Assembly (NCBI GenBank): GCA_034509925.1 | Contig: CM067533.1 | Coordinates: 4,216,035 to 4,280,034, forward strand | DNA length: 64,000 bases | Direction of reading: 5' to 3' | Source of the DNA: Hirudinaria manillensis | Taxonomy: Eukaryota; Annelida; Clitellata; Hirudinida; Hirudinidae | Shown here: positions 21,280 through 33,839 of the stretch, one piece after another | How the letters are laid out: the number at the start of each line of letters is the position of its first letter | Position numbering within the stretch: the first letter of the stretch is position 1 | Made by a program: the position numbers and the translations under genes | The notes under the pieces: generated by a model | Seen by the model: the letters and a program-made list of their open reading frames with translations, nothing else | What the model was told of the DNA's origin: nothing | Databases searched by the model: none

Positions 21280-24120
21280 TAAAACAATAAACCAATGTAA
21301 TACGTATAAACTTTACTCTTCGTTTTAAACTGACTCTAGCCGTGAGTTTGAGATGTTTGTTTAAATGTTGTAGCCAGTGTAGCAGTAAAACTAAGCTAGT
21401 GTTATTAGTGAGTTAATACATAACACAACTTAAATTGATTTACGGACTAAAGATTTTGCTAATTCTTTATTAAAACTGATTAAAAATTTTTTATTTAATT
21501 AGTCCATAGAATTTAATTTAGGAATATAAGTGACACTAACTAATGTTGGTGTCATTAAATATATAATTAAATTCAAGCACACAGGAATGTCTTAAAACAC
21601 GTTAGATTAATACAATATATTTGTTGGAATGTCTAAATGGAGATTAATTCAGTATTTTTTTACGCTTTTGTGTAATTTTTAAAGATATTTGTGCACGACC
21701 CGAGGAATCTTAATACTGAGTGCAGCACTTATGAAGGTTGGCCCATCAACGTAACATCTTTCAAGAAGAGTTTGCATATAAATTTGCATAACTTTCTCGA
21801 CAAAATGAATGTAAATCATGTTCTAATACTTGGAGCCTAGAAAGATGGATAGCATTTTGAATGGCCAAATCGATGCAAAGTCTAAAAAGTAGCCAAAAAC
21901 CAGCTATGTTGTATTTCCAAACCAAAGCAATCATACAATTCTTTTTTCAAAATATCAATGCTATTGGACAAGAGCTGCATAATAGGTGAGGAGGCGTAAC
22001 TTAAGACTTGTGAAAGGGTTATCAAAAATAATTTTGTAATTGTGAATTGATATTTCTACATTCAGATCACTATTCTAGTATTTGTGGAACCTCATGAGCA
22101 TTTGAACATAAATTACTTTAAAATCAATGTTGCTTTGTTCAATTTTTTTTCATATTTAAATATTATTTTATACGATAACACTATAAACTTTTCACATTTA
22201 TGCCAACACAAATGTGATGTGGATTAAATATTTAACAAAGTTTCAACAAATTTAGCAAAACTCCCAATCCCTCGTGACCAGTGTCAGTTTAACCCACATC
22301 ATGATGCAATCTTAATTTTTTTCACTGAATTGCATTCTTCTAGACGTATGAATAACATAAAAAATATTGAAAACATTTTTAAATAATAAATCTTTATGTA
22401 ATAAGCATAAACGTTACTGTCAGTTTAAACTGAGGCTAACCGGGAGCGGTTGGGGTGTTTGCGTTAATGTTGTAAGCATCATAGCATTCAAACTAGGCTA
22501 AAATTATTAGTGAGTTAATGTTTAAAACAACTTAAATTGATTTACAGACTTGATTAATTCTTCAATAAAATAGTTAAAACACTTTGATTTAATTAGTTTA
22601 AAGAATTTTATTTCGGATTATAAATATCATAAACCAATATTTGCGTCATTAAATATATAATTAAATTCAAGCATACGGGGATGCCTTAAATCAACTTAAA
22701 TTTATACATTGTGTTTGTTGGATTGTGTAAATGATTTTTAATCAAGTGTTTTTGCTCTTAAATGTGATTTTTCGAGGTTATTATTTGTGCGCGGCCCGAG
22801 GAGTCTTAAGACTTTTGAATGCAGTCCTCGGCACTTTGAAGGTTGTGCGGACTCCTGATGGAGATCAGCGTAACATCTTCCATGAAGAAATAAAGATGTT
22901 TTTATCCAGTTGCAAAACGTCTGGACACCTTGGACAATCCGCTGTCTAATGCCATCAGTGCAGTCATCATTAAAAAAGTAGCATTGAATTGAAAAGCAGA
23001 ATAAGGCTGAGTTGCAGGATAAGGATCACAAACTCTGTATGTTTCCAGTAGACAAATGTAGCTTGCATAAAAATTTACTTAACTTTTCGACAAAATGAAA
23101 GTAAATCATGTTCAGGAATTCTATAACTTTTTTGGAGCCGAGAAAGAGGGATAACATTTTGAATGCACAACCTAAAAACTAGCCAAAACCATTTATTGGA
23201 TCTATCACACCATATATATATACATGTGCTATATCATATAGCATGCTATATTTTGGTCAGAAGTTCACTTTATTCGTTCTATAATCATTCATTTGTTATT
23301 CTTGACTGATCAACTTCAATTCTCTCATTTTGTTTGTTAGAAAATCTTTACTTTTTAGCTCTGGATGAACACGTATCGCATATTTCAGGATAACTGCTAT
23401 TATTCTAAAGTTCATTCCAACAGACAATACAAACTTTAGATTTCCAAACCGAAACAACCACAAGATTCTTTTTTCATAATATCAATGCTCACGACAGGAG
23501 CTGCATAATAAGTTAAGAAGCTTAGCAACTTAACACTTGAGAGAAGATTATCAAAGTAATTTGTTAATTTTGAATGTGAGTTGATATATCAACATTCAAA
23601 TCATCATCTTCTAGAATTTGCAGAACCTCATGAGCATTATAACTTCAACTTCTTCAAAATTAACTTTAATTCGTTAAATTTTTTAGCATTTAAATAAATG
23701 TTGACATATAGATAACATTGTTATAGATTATTATAAATGTAATATACAATAACAGTCACATTTATGCAAACGTGACATGAGCATTGAAACTTCTTTTAAC
23801 AAACTAAGCAAAACTCCCGACTTCTCGTGGCTAGCGTCAGTTTAAACTGACGGTCGAAAATCGTAGCTAATGTTGTACCGTAAACAAAATTAAAAAATGT
23901 CATCTTGTCTACGTTTTTTAGCTTTAAAGAATCGTGTTCAAAACATTTTCTAATGGCTCACAAAAAGCTCAATACAAATATTTTAAAAGTTCAAATGAAA
24001 TTCTGATTATAGTTTATAAAACTAAAATATTCTGCGGTATGAAAAACAGTTAGGATAATAATTCTACGGCTTAAACAAATTTTAAAAATCGATTTGTTTG
24101 AATGTCAGTTTAAACTGACG
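21280..24120 (+). repeat. Tandem duplication of a ~1.1-kb unit with palindromes
   Basis: Unit A (about 21280-22330) and unit B (about 22370-23860) align along their length, for example 'GTCATTAAATATATAATTAA', 'CGACAAAATGAA...GTAAATCATGTTC' and 'GAGCTGCATAATA'. Unit B has about 230 extra bases at about 23195-23435, including an AT palindrome. Unit borders carry the palindrome GTCAGTTTAAACTGAC (perfect at 23836-23851 and 24104-24119; 15/16 at 22419-22434; half sites at 21327 and 22284). Unit B holds a short frame at 22731-22949 (VLGTLKVVRTPDGDQR) whose counterpart in unit A is decayed. The copies have diverged clearly, so the duplication is old. The element type is unknown. Confidence 0.75.
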
Positions 24121-24404
24121 CAAGCCGCATATGGGTTAAATTGACAGTCAAAATCGTTTTTAACATTAAACCGTTAACAAAAATTGATTATTTGTAATTA
24201 TTGAAGCATTGTATTAATGCTAATAAACATTTTACTACTATATAGTGTATTAAAAAATGTCATCTTGCCCATTTCTTATTGCTGATACGATCCATGATAA
24301 AAAAAAGAAACAAAGAGATCGAAGCGAGTTCAATAAAAGAGCATGATAGAAAATAAGTTTGAGTTTTATATATTTTATTCATTAAATAAATCTAATTTAC
24401 GAAT

Positions 24405-26302
24405 TTAAAAGAAATGATGATGAAACAGCGCTACATATAAAGATTTTTAAAATAAACATTATTCAATATAGATTTTATATAAATTAAGGTAAAGGTACCT
24501 ATTATTTGAAGTTCGACTTCATATTGTTCAACACCGACTTCATTGATTGCTTCAAGTAAATACGTTCCAAGTTGTTCGGATGTCACGTGGCCAATCACAA
24601 TGGTGACCAGTTTTTCCGTGGGATTCTCAGAATAAAACATATAATTGCCAAACATCAATATTTTCGATAGGGTATATTACGTAAAGCACTTAAATTTGTT
24701 ATTTATGCATATAATTTGAATGTTTGCTCATTTGTATCTCATATTTATTATATGATCATATAATATAATCTATTAATCGTATTATATCGCCTAAATTCTA
24801 TTAATGAAAAATTGAAAGAGTTTGATTTATAAAACTTACGGTGCTCTTTATATGTATTGGAGGATATATAAATTCATTATCTGAAGTAATTTCTGGTAAT
24901 TCAGTAGACGGATTAGAAAAAGGCATTCTAAATGTATTTATCCACGATTTGTTTGTTCTATGCATGGCCTTGGAAACGTTAACATTAGTGACTTCTGGTC
25001 TAGCTCTTATTATGCAAGAAAACGTAAAGTTTGACTGCCCAAATTCGACCAGCACCCGTCGACTGCAAAAGAACTTCGGTCGATCTTTAAATGAAATAAA
25101 ATGATCGGTAGTAGGTAATAAAACATATACCAAATAAACTAACATTCTGTCACCCTTATAACAATAGATGTCGATTTAATATCGTTTTGTATGTCGCTTT
25201 TAAGCGAATCTTCCATCGAGGCCAAACACTTGAGCTCTTTCTCGTTGAAACGGTAATCAATTATAAACGATTTGTTACTCATTTGGAGTAGATAATACAC
25301 AGGTTGCAATCCCCGAAGTCCAGAACCTCGAATTAAAATGGACGATGTAGTAAAGTATCTGGTTAGGTCTTCACTGCCCACATAAATTTTGACTTGAGGT
25401 CTCGGATAGCTTCCGTTCACATTGCAAACAAAGTTGCAACTTTCGCCTTCGTAGAACGAAAGGCTTTCATTTTGTTTATAATCAGTAGGAGAAATTTCAG
25501 GATTGGATGACGGAGAACTCCACCATATGTTGAGTATTGGGACTGTAAAGTAACATTAACATCAATAAACTTTATTTTATTATATGGACTGTCACTTAAA
25601 CGAATAAAGCCTAACCATTTACAATAAATTGTTTAAAGCTCTCTGCGGTTATACCGGGTACTCCGATTTTACATCCCAAATATCCTGAATCTTCGACTTG
25701 CACGTCTAAGCAGTTATTTGATTTTTTTAAAAAGGTTTAACATAGCGGTGCAACCCAATAATTTAAAAGTTTGTTACTGAATATGTGAAGAAAAAAATCA
25801 ACTTGGCTGTTGTCGACAGGATTTTCTTGCTGGAGAAACGCCTTAAACCTTCCGGTGACATTAAAATCATCATTTAGAAAAGTATTTGTAGCTATTTCTA
25901 CCTCTTCAACTCGACTTTCTGGTAAAATCTTGAACCATATTATTTGGTAATGATTTCTTCCTGAAGTTGATAGCGATGATTGGACTTTAGTAACATGACA
26001 TATGGCTGTTAGAGTTTCTCCTACATTTGCATTATCAGTTGAAAGGTCTAATTTCAATTGAAAGTCATCTGCTAGTACTCCTGTCAAAAATTAGCGGAAG
26101 CTTGAAATAAAAATTCGATAGAATTTCGAGAAATAATACAAGTTAAAGACAGCGACAATTCTATGAAGCCAGCTTAATAAACAATTTGAGAAAAATCAAT
26201 GTTGCAAAAAGCTTGCAGCCACAATGGCTGACTCTTAATTTTGAACGCACCCAGGGAGAAACACGATAAGAAGATCAGATCTAATCCAATGTAATTTTTC
26301 AT
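24405..26302 (-). CDS. Secreted immunoglobulin-superfamily protein
   Basis: Exon 1 (26302-26251) encodes a signal peptide, MKNYIGLDLIFLSCFSL. Exons 26080-25778, 25705-25616, 25542-25144 and 25084-24840 follow, and every junction keeps phase with GT/AG borders (the fourth intron is only 59 nt). The second and third exons form one Ig-like domain (CHV, then IIWFKI, then VEDSGYLGC). The fourth forms a second (CNFVCNVNGSYPRPQVKIYV, then LKCLAS). The fifth opens a third (FCSRRVLVEFGQSNFTFSC), and 24655-24499 closes an Ig fold (GTYLLEAINEVG). A small last exon (24430-24405, ALFHHHFF then stop) follows, with AATAAA at 24374-24379. There is no membrane segment, so it is probably secreted. I cannot name the family. 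The exon at 24655-24499 has no AG acceptor in frame and an in-frame TAA just upstream, so the last third is uncertain. Confidence 0.7.
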
Positions 26303-27789
26303 AAATTCGTTATAGCAGTACTTAACTGTACCATTAATCGAAAATGTATTGTACGAAAGAATTACAACACCTCTCCAGTGCTCTACTGCTATTTAAAGCT
26401 TGGAGACGGAATGCAAGCACCGACATGCCCCAACTAAACATAATTACTAAGTATGATTTCTAGACGAATAAACCAAATCTAAAATTTTTGGAATTTTGAT
26501 TTTAAAAAATAACAATATTTATATTTACAGAAAGTGCTAAAATAAACACAGATATATACATAAGAATAATTTGATGATGAATGGAGCAAATATTTTTTTT
26601 ACAGCTCCAACTATGTTTATAATTATACTTTATATATTACTTAACATCTAGAATAATTTGCTACTAGATAACCTCATGTTGATAGTCACTAACCTTTCTA
26701 TTTTATGAATATATTTCTTATCGGATGCAGAAAATAATGCAAATTGATATTCCAAGGCCTTAAAATCAATAAATCTATCCAGAGATTTCTTTGGTAGCAC
26801 CTCCACGCAACTCCAAACTTATCAAAGCTAAGCACATGCTCAATGTCTTTCATTTCCTGCACGCAGTTAAATTTAACTTACAACTTGCAATTTCCACATA
26901 TTTATATTTGTAGTGAAGCATCAGAAATTTTCCGATTTAGAATTATTTTCGAGGACCAACAACAGATACCGAGGGGGCAGGCGGGCAATGGTAGCTCGGG
27001 AAGCCAAAGAGGCTCAGAGTATCCGCGATGGATTGAACCCACTAATGAAAACTGGTATGCACTTTTTTACGTTCTCCGCCTTTTCTATTCAGTACTGTAA
27101 GCAACAAGCAAAAATTGCGATTCAAAACTAAAAAAAAGGAAAAAAATCATCCTAAGGGAGAAAAACTCCCGCTAACGTTCTATAACTAACTGAGAGTGAG
27201 TGCGTTTCAAGCAAAATAGTTTGTATAAAGAGATATTTTGAAATAATATTAGCAGATGAAAGTTTGTAATCAGCAAATTATGATTTAATGATGTGATTTT
27301 AGTGCTTTCATAAAAGCGAAAAAATTTGGGAGGCTGATAAAATTTTGATGAATACTAGAACAGATTATAAGTCCACCACTAACTCTTAATTGATTGCACC
27401 AATAAGAAGCTGATTGACCATCCATAACGGCATCATGTGTTGCTTCAATATGCCAGTCCCCTGCATATAGTACCCAAGAAAGACAAAACATGGCGACCGT
27501 GTGGGGACTACTGACGACTTAACAGCGTCACCAAACCAGATAGGTACCCCATTCCAAGAATGTCTGACATTATAAATAGGCTCAGTTAGAAATTAGTATT
27601 CAGCAAATTCAGTATTCACCTACTCAAGAGAAAACGAGAGCCATTTTGGATTTTCTGAACTTTTGGACTACGCAAATCTTCGTCGATTCATTGGCGTGAA
27701 TAGATTCTAGCGATCTTTTATTCCCCATTTTGCATACAAAACGATACCTATAATAATGCTCCTGGGAAGCACCAACCAGAACAACGAAC
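26303..27789. other. Intergenic; one possible stray exon
   Basis: Mostly AT-rich. A short plus-strand segment at about 26953-27052, with an AG before it and ACTG|GTATGC after it, encodes NNRYRGGRRAMVAREAKEA. It might be an isolated exon, but I see no partner exon and do not call it. Confidence 0.4.
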
Positions 27790-28520
27790 TCTGATGGACA
27801 GAGGAACAACAATCAGCATTTCGAACCATTAAGAAGGCTTTGGCAGCTTAGCTTAGCAACTTAAGCACATTAGTGGCACCAGCAATATGTACCAACTAGT
27901 AACTAATGCCTCAAACATAGCTGTAGGCGCAGCTTTATACCAATTGTTTGATGGCGTCCCCACCCCAAAGCTTTTTATTCCAGAAAATTCAATAAATCTG
28001 AAATGCCATTTTCTACACTTGACAGAAAATTACTCGATGCCTATCTTGCCGAGCTACACTTCCGACACATCATTAAAGGGTGAATAGTTCACCTTTACAC
28101 AATCCTTTAACTCAAGCATTCGTCAGTCCTCGATATAAAAAAACCCACATCCAGCAACTCGCTTAACAGTCCTTGTGGAATATATTGCCGAGATACACCA
28201 TATTAATGGTGCTGAAAACATCGTTGCTGATATGTCTCGGCCCATTAATGCACTAAAAATAGATTTTCCAGACAAGAGGCGGTTGGTTCTGTAACTATTA
28301 CCTTGGATAATTTTTATGTTGCTAATTTCATGTTACTGATCAGGAATGCATTAAATCAACAGATCATGAGACTCAACAAATGAAAGACCAGTTGAAAACA
28401 TTTGCGCTCACTCCAGAAACATCAATCCTCTGTGAAACATCATTTACATATCCTCGACCCTTTATTATCAAGCAGACACTCCATCAGTCACATGAACAGT
28501 TCGTTCGGACTGCTCCATGA
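27790..28520 (+). mobile_element. Ty3/gypsy fossil, RNase H to integrase start
   Basis: A plus-strand remnant with gypsy-type blocks in order: WTEEQQSAFRTIKKALA at the end of the RT, TNASNIAVGAALYQ at the RNase H start, and HHINGAENIVADMSRP at the RNase H end. A segment resembling the integrase N-terminal zone follows (TPETSILC). It is old and broken, with many breaks and no LTRs in view. The LINE end at 28521 interrupts it. Confidence 0.7.
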
Positions 28521-29180
28521 GCACACATATCAACAATATCTCCTGTTCTTGCTTTGCGTCCCTCAGGGATATTCGCAGCATTGCCTCTCCTCTCTTCTTC
28601 GAGGTCAGGAAGAGCACCATCACAGCCCTGATTCTCTCCAGGATTGATTACGGAAATGCTACGCTCGCAGGTCTCCCGTCCTGTCGCATGGAGCAGCTGC
28701 GGAGAGTTATCAATACGGCAGCTAAGCTCATCTTCAACAAGAGGAAGTACGATCATGTGTCACCGCTCCTCTACGAGATCCACTGGTTGCGCATTCACCA
28801 GCGCATCGCTTACAAGATCTCCACGCTGGTTTTTAAATCTCTCTTGGGCTGCTCACCGTCCTACCTGCCATTCACCCGTAGTGCGCACCTCCAGGGCAGA
28901 CGCGGCCTCAGGTCCACACCCAGAGGCTCCCTCTTCTGCCCACACGCCAATCGCGCCACGTTTGAAGGCAGGTCCATCGACGTCGTTGGGCCCAGGACCT
29001 GGAATAGACTAGATCCCGCAGTGACGACTTCAGACCAGCCGGCTTCCACTCCGCCCTGAAGACCTTCCTCTTCAGGGAAAGTCATCTTCATCCCCCTCAG
29101 TGGCCTTGAAGTCCACCGGACATATGCCACTCTAACGAACCGAATTATTATTATTATTATTATTATTATTAATATTATTT
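28521..29180 (+). mobile_element. L2/CR1-like LINE 3' end with (ATT)n tail
   Basis: Bases 28517-29059 encode the C-terminal part of a reverse-transcriptase protein: ILSRIDYGNATLAGLP, LRRVINTAAKLIF, SPLLYEIHWLRIHQRIAYKI and VVGPRTWNRLD. The match is to the region after the RT domain ('RIDYCNALLAGLP...LHWLPVxxRIxFKI...GPxxWNSLP') of L2/CR1-type elements. The element ends CTAACGAACCG followed by ATT repeats (29144-29180), the simple-repeat tail typical of this group. It is heavily 5'-truncated and GC-richer than its surroundings. A 60-bp piece of the same 3' end occurs at 48916-48975. Confidence 0.8.
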
Positions 29181-31686
29181 TTCCCTTTTATTATCCAAGC
29201 CAAAAACTCACAGAAAGCAATCAATTCATACAATTCATAATCCGATTCAATAATTTTAGGTCCGCCAATGGGTCTGGGAAATCCCGTCAGACCATTCAAA
29301 AAAAGGAACTTTCAAGTCGATCTTACGAGTCATTGTACATTCACAAATGTCATTCAATTCAACTTCTTTTTTCTTCATCTCCAGGAGTTATTTTTATAAG
29401 TTCGCCAAATCTTATGGGTCTCCTGCAACGTTTTGATGGAGGTCCACATGAGGAACCTCCTCGAGACCCCAAATCTTCTCCAAACCCTCCAAGACTCTTC
29501 TGCTATTGCTCCTCTCCAGTTCAAGACCAGGGCGGTGATGGTACCTTTCTGACTCCGTTGTTCTGGCATCGGATTATTTTCCTTCATCCATTGGTGGATT
29601 CCCGGAAGGTCATACTTTGCGACTTTTGAGGCATGTATTTTATTCAAGTCGGCAATATCCGATGCCACTGCCACGTCACACACGACGTATGTGGAGCCTT
29701 TCCATGCGCACAAATCAGGAATTTTTGTTCCTTCTATCGTCGGGATTCTGGGTTCGATGCTGGTAGTAAACCCCATCTTCTCAAGTTTGCTTCCTAACAT
29801 GGCCAAAATGGAGTTGTGTCTAACATGTCTAGGACCATCGGTAACATGGCACCGCTGTATGATATGGCCCAGCGACTCCTCAGTCCGGCATCCAGCAGTG
29901 CAGAGAGTGCTCAAATACATCTTGTACCTCGATTCACGCAATCTGTTGTGTAGGACCGCGGCTCTAACCTTCACGCAGTTGATCCATTGATCTGACGTCA
30001 TTCTGCTAATTCCATCGATTAGCCATTCGCTTGGACCGATGGCGCTTGAAAATGATTGCAGTCCATATCCGTCAACTGTTTTGTACAGTTGTTTTGCCGT
30101 TCTGATGCCCATTGTTTTGGCGTCTGTACAATTCTGTGGGAGACCAAACTTCCTGACTTCTCCCATCACTGTCGTTCCGCCTCCAAGGACGTCCAGCATG
30201 AACTGGTCTCTATTCGCCCTGGCTTCTTTTAAGACCTGTGACATGCGACGAATTCTTATATTTGGAATCCATTTCCGAAGTTGAAGAATTCCGAGACCTC
30301 CCAGTCGGACTGGGGCATACAGGAATGCATTGGGGACGTCCTTCGGTAATTTCAACCAATGTCGAACTGTTCGTCTAATGGTGACGTCGGCGGCGTTCAA
30401 AGACTTGAGGCTTATTTTTTCGAAGCTGAGATGGTGTACAAGGCCAGGCATGAGATGAGTTCTGAGAATGTAGAGTCGCTGATGTGGTTCCAAAGGGGCG
30501 CGCGAAATGGAGTGTAGGTCTTTTTGAATTTTTTCTGCTATTGATGCATATTTTAATCGTGCCCCAATCTCAATACCAAGATATTTGTAAGTTTCAATGA
30601 TATTTAGTGCAGTGATTTTCGTGTGTTGAACTTCAAGATATGGTTCCGGATTAACAATCCACGATCTTTTTGCGATGTTTATCTCGGTGCGAAGAGATGC
30701 GCACTTGATTGGATTCATCGCTAATCCCACCTTAGACATTCCTCCTTCAAGTTGTTGAAGCATCATCTGCATTCCAACGTCTGTTGCAGACATCAGCAAG
30801 AGGTCGTCAGCAAAGGCAACGTAGTTGCATTTTATTTTGGACTCAGCGTCTCCTGTTACGCCGATTGACTTGGCCACTTCGCTAAGGACCATGTCAATAA
30901 CGGCATTGAAAAGCATAGGAGACATTGGATCTCCTTGCTTGACGCCTCTGCCCACTTGAATGCGATTACTAATTCCGTCTGCAGTCTTGATTTGAACGCA
31001 ACTATTTCTGTACAGTTCTGTCAAGTAATTGATAAACAATGGAGGCGCCCCGAGTCGAGAAGCAGCTCTCATGATTGATTGATGAGAAACCTAATCAAAC
31101 GCTTTGGATACGTCTACGAAAGTCAAATTTAACTTTTTCAGTTCCTGCTTCTTTTTCTTGATGAGTGACTTCACCAACCATATATTATCGGCCAGACCAT
31201 CTCCTTGACGAAACGCTTTTTGGCGCGGAGACAACGGCAAGAAGGAGATCATCCGTCTGTTCAGGATCCTATGAAACAGTCGACCAATGATTGAACTCAC
31301 TGTGATGGGTCTGAACTCGCTTGGGTTGGTGGCTCCACTTATTTTTGGAATGCATGTGACGATCCCAATTTTGAATGAAGACGGGGGCAAACCAGTTAAC
31401 AGCCACAGTGACATGTGAACTGCAAAGTCAATGTTCTTGATCCCTTGTATGTGATCTTTCTTTAATTTGTCGTGTCCTGGCGCAGCATCTCGGAGACCTC
31501 TAATAGCAGAATTCACCTCATCGCTGGTGACTGGCAATTCTAAATCATACAGAGTTCCGCCAACAACTGTCACTGGTCTATCGTCTTCAACTGACTTTTT
31601 TGAGAAGACCTGCTCCCAATAATCGATCAGTTCTTTTCCTGGAGTTGCCTTTGACTTTTCTTTGAATTCCTCTGCCAACACTGCCC
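29181..31686 (-). mobile_element. R2-clade LINE (restriction-like endonuclease), nearly open
   Basis: Read on the minus strand, RT and endonuclease coding runs from 31681 to 29375 with one in-frame stop. It is flanked on both sides by (ATT)n (29144-29180 and 31688-31720), so it may have entered a simple-repeat array or the tail of another LINE. The N-terminal zinc-finger and Myb region of R2-type proteins is not present here; a candidate piece lies at 32840-33110, beyond another inserted LINE. A more decayed sister copy lies at 38240-40010. R2-type elements are best known from 28S rDNA, but no rDNA sequence is seen here. Confidence 0.85.
29375..31681 (-). pseudogene. R2-like reverse transcriptase and endonuclease, one nonsense codon
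   Basis: Residues 1-196 carry the start of the RT (DELRxx-type lead, FRPITVSSIIGRLFHRIL, RQKAFRQGDGLADN, FVDVSKAFD). A TAG at 31093-31091 follows, then the frame stays open for 565 more residues: GRGVKQGDPMSPMLFN, the catalytic YVAFADDLLLM, and KYLGIEIG. A C-terminal zinc-knuckle-like CTAGCRTEESLGHIIQRCH precedes the restriction-like endonuclease core (KIPDLCAWKG, VVCDVAVA). These endonucleases cut the target at a specific site and prime cDNA synthesis there. Ser is the likely ancestral residue at the TAG. With a single lesion in about 2.3 kb, the copy is young. Confidence 0.85.
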
Positions 31687-31687
31687 G

Positions 31688-31688
31688 A

Positions 31689-31721
<33 letters not shown>

Positions 31722-31735
31722 TTTTTTTTTTTTTT
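31688..31735. repeat. (ATT)n microsatellite followed by T-run
   Basis: About eleven ATT units, then about 16 T, which is the poly(A) of the minus-strand LINE to the right. ATT repeats reappear at 32831-32841 beyond that LINE, so the LINE inserted into the array. Confidence 0.85.
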
Positions 31736-32831
31736 GAGTTTATGAGTTTATTGAACAAACAGTTATGTACACAAACGAAACAAATGAAACTTAAAATACA
31801 AAATAAACTCATAGGGTCAGTCTTAAGGAAGCGCAAGCTTCCGCTAAACAGACTGGCCCTGGAAATCATAATATATATAAATACAACCATGTAAACTCAA
31901 ACAGCTCTCACTAGATGAGATTTATACAATTTCTTAAACAAAAAAAAAACAATAATTCAAAAGGACATGAATGTAAACAACTTAACTCCCTAATTGAATC
32001 TGGTATAGAGGTATATAATCTGGGACCGTAACATTGTATGGAAAATAATTTTAAAGTAGATTTGGCAAAGGTAGGACTGTATTCGTGAGTATTGCGTAAG
32101 AAATAAGAGGGATTGTTGTAATTATTGCTTGTTATGAAAAAATCTGAAAATATTTTAGGAATAGAATTGAAGTTATAAGAAAACATAAAAAGGGCAGTTT
32201 GTAAGTCATGAATTTGCGTTACACTTAGTAGATTATTGTTTGTAAAAGCAGAAACAGTTGATGACAGAGGCGGCAGCAGGAAAATGACACGCACAATCCG
32301 TTTTTGTAATAATGATAACTGATGTAAGTGTGTCTTGTATGTAGAAGCCCATATGATATTACAGTAAGTTAGGTAGGGATAGACGAGTGAGAAATATAAT
32401 AAAAGTGCTATTTTTGTGTTGATAAAAGGCCGAATCCTTGAAATTATTCCAATATTTCTAGAGATGCGATTTTGTACATAAGATATATGGTTAAGCCAAG
32501 AAAGGTGTTCATCTATTGTGATCCCTAGATATCTAATAGTTGTGACTCTATTAAGGGAAAACTTATCTATGTAGAGAGAGTTGTAACATTTCAATGACCC
32601 TTCTAGAAGAATGAAAAACCATAAAATTCGATTTGTAAACATTGACAGATAAACAATTGTTCGCAAACCAATTTTTCAAAAGAGTTAACTCATTATTGAG
32701 TAAAGTAATAAGATTATTTATGTTTTTCCCTGATGTGTAAATAACAATATCATCAGCATATATTAATACTTTGAGAAGATCAGAAGAACATTGAAAATCA
32801 TTAATATAAATAAGAAATAAAAGGGGACCCA
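31733..32831 (-). mobile_element. APE-type LINE 3' half, inserted in ATT repeats
   Basis: A 5'-truncated minus-strand copy ending in poly(A). Two overlapping frames carry RT pieces: GPLLFLIYINDF and LIYADDIVIY (about 32868-32570), then IRYLGITIDEHLSWLNHI, NIGIISRIRPFINTKIALLL and LTYCNIIWASTYK. It belongs to the same group as the 11.7-14.4 kb LINE (shared NIGIISRIR and Y-C-N-x-I-W-A-S motifs) but to another family, with a different 3' UTR. One frame change near 32600 and the 5' truncation show it is dead. ATT repeats on both sides fit a target duplication in a simple repeat. Confidence 0.8.
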
Positions 32832-32839
32832 GTATTATT

Positions 32840-33110
32840 ATTATCACCTTCAAGGACTTTAGGAACAACGTTCACCTAGACACCCGCTACGTTATTATGT
32901 TTATTGACAACTCGTTGGTTTGAGTGTGCACTAATATCATCCATCACAACAGAGAGTATGGCAGAAGCCTTCTTGAGCCATTGCGTATGCCTACTTCGAA
33001 TTCTCCTCTTCACCACCACCGACCAAGGACCTGGCTGTTTTCCTTTAGGGCGTTTTAGGGATAGGACACAAGGAATTCGATTTCTGAATAAACGGTAACT
33101 TCAGGCTACA
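32840..33110 (-). pseudogene. Possible N-terminal remnant of the R2-like element
   Basis: The minus strand reads RSRHTQWLKKASAILSVVMD in a region that would be continuous with the R2-like element if the inserted LINE were absent. A basic segment of this kind precedes the RT in R2-clade proteins, but the match is weak and stops are present. Confidence 0.3.
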
Positions 33111-33839
33111 AATTTACCGAACACGAACCCTCCTTAAACACAATGAATGAAGGACAACGGAGTTTAAATAAATCGTAATAAGTCATTCAATTCACACTTT
33201 TACGTGAAAACTGCTTTAAAATTTGAAAAAATCCCAACACCGGAAAACATCAGGAGCTTGAAGATGGAGGACCTCCTTTGCGGATCACTGTCGTTAAGTT
33301 CCGAGGAGTTTTTGTAACCTTAGTTGGAATTTAAAAGATTTCTTATGGCATAATTTTAATTGCGCATTTTGGCCTCAATATAGTCAAGCTTAAAGCTTAA
33401 AAAAATGTAAGTATTTAATATTTAAATAATATCAAAGCATGAGTCTTTATGGACATTAATTTTAAGGTTAACTGCCCTGTTTCTATAAAAAAAAAAATAA
33501 TGTTTTTCAATGACTTAATAGATACACTTGCTTTCGGTGTTGCTATAATCGACTAGTCATTTTGTGATTTTATTGCGGTTATATAAATTTGCCTGGATCT
33601 TGATATTCGAAAATTTAATTCAGAGGCTGTATTCTCTAAAAATGTCGCACGATCATCTTAAAAAGCATAAATGTTGCTATCATTTAACGTAGGTTATATA
33701 AAAAATTTCTTTTTGTAACCTGAAGTTGTATGCCCTGAACCTGTATGTCCTTGGCACCTGTCCATCAAAGTTACCATAGATATCAAACTCGTGAAAAGCT
33801 GTTTTTCAATGGTCGTTTCAAATACGAGTGCACTGGAAA

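Noticed and set aside
26953-27052. Exon-like segment encoding NNRYRGGRRAMVAREAKEA
   Set aside because: Only one border pair and no partner exon; not enough to call a gene.
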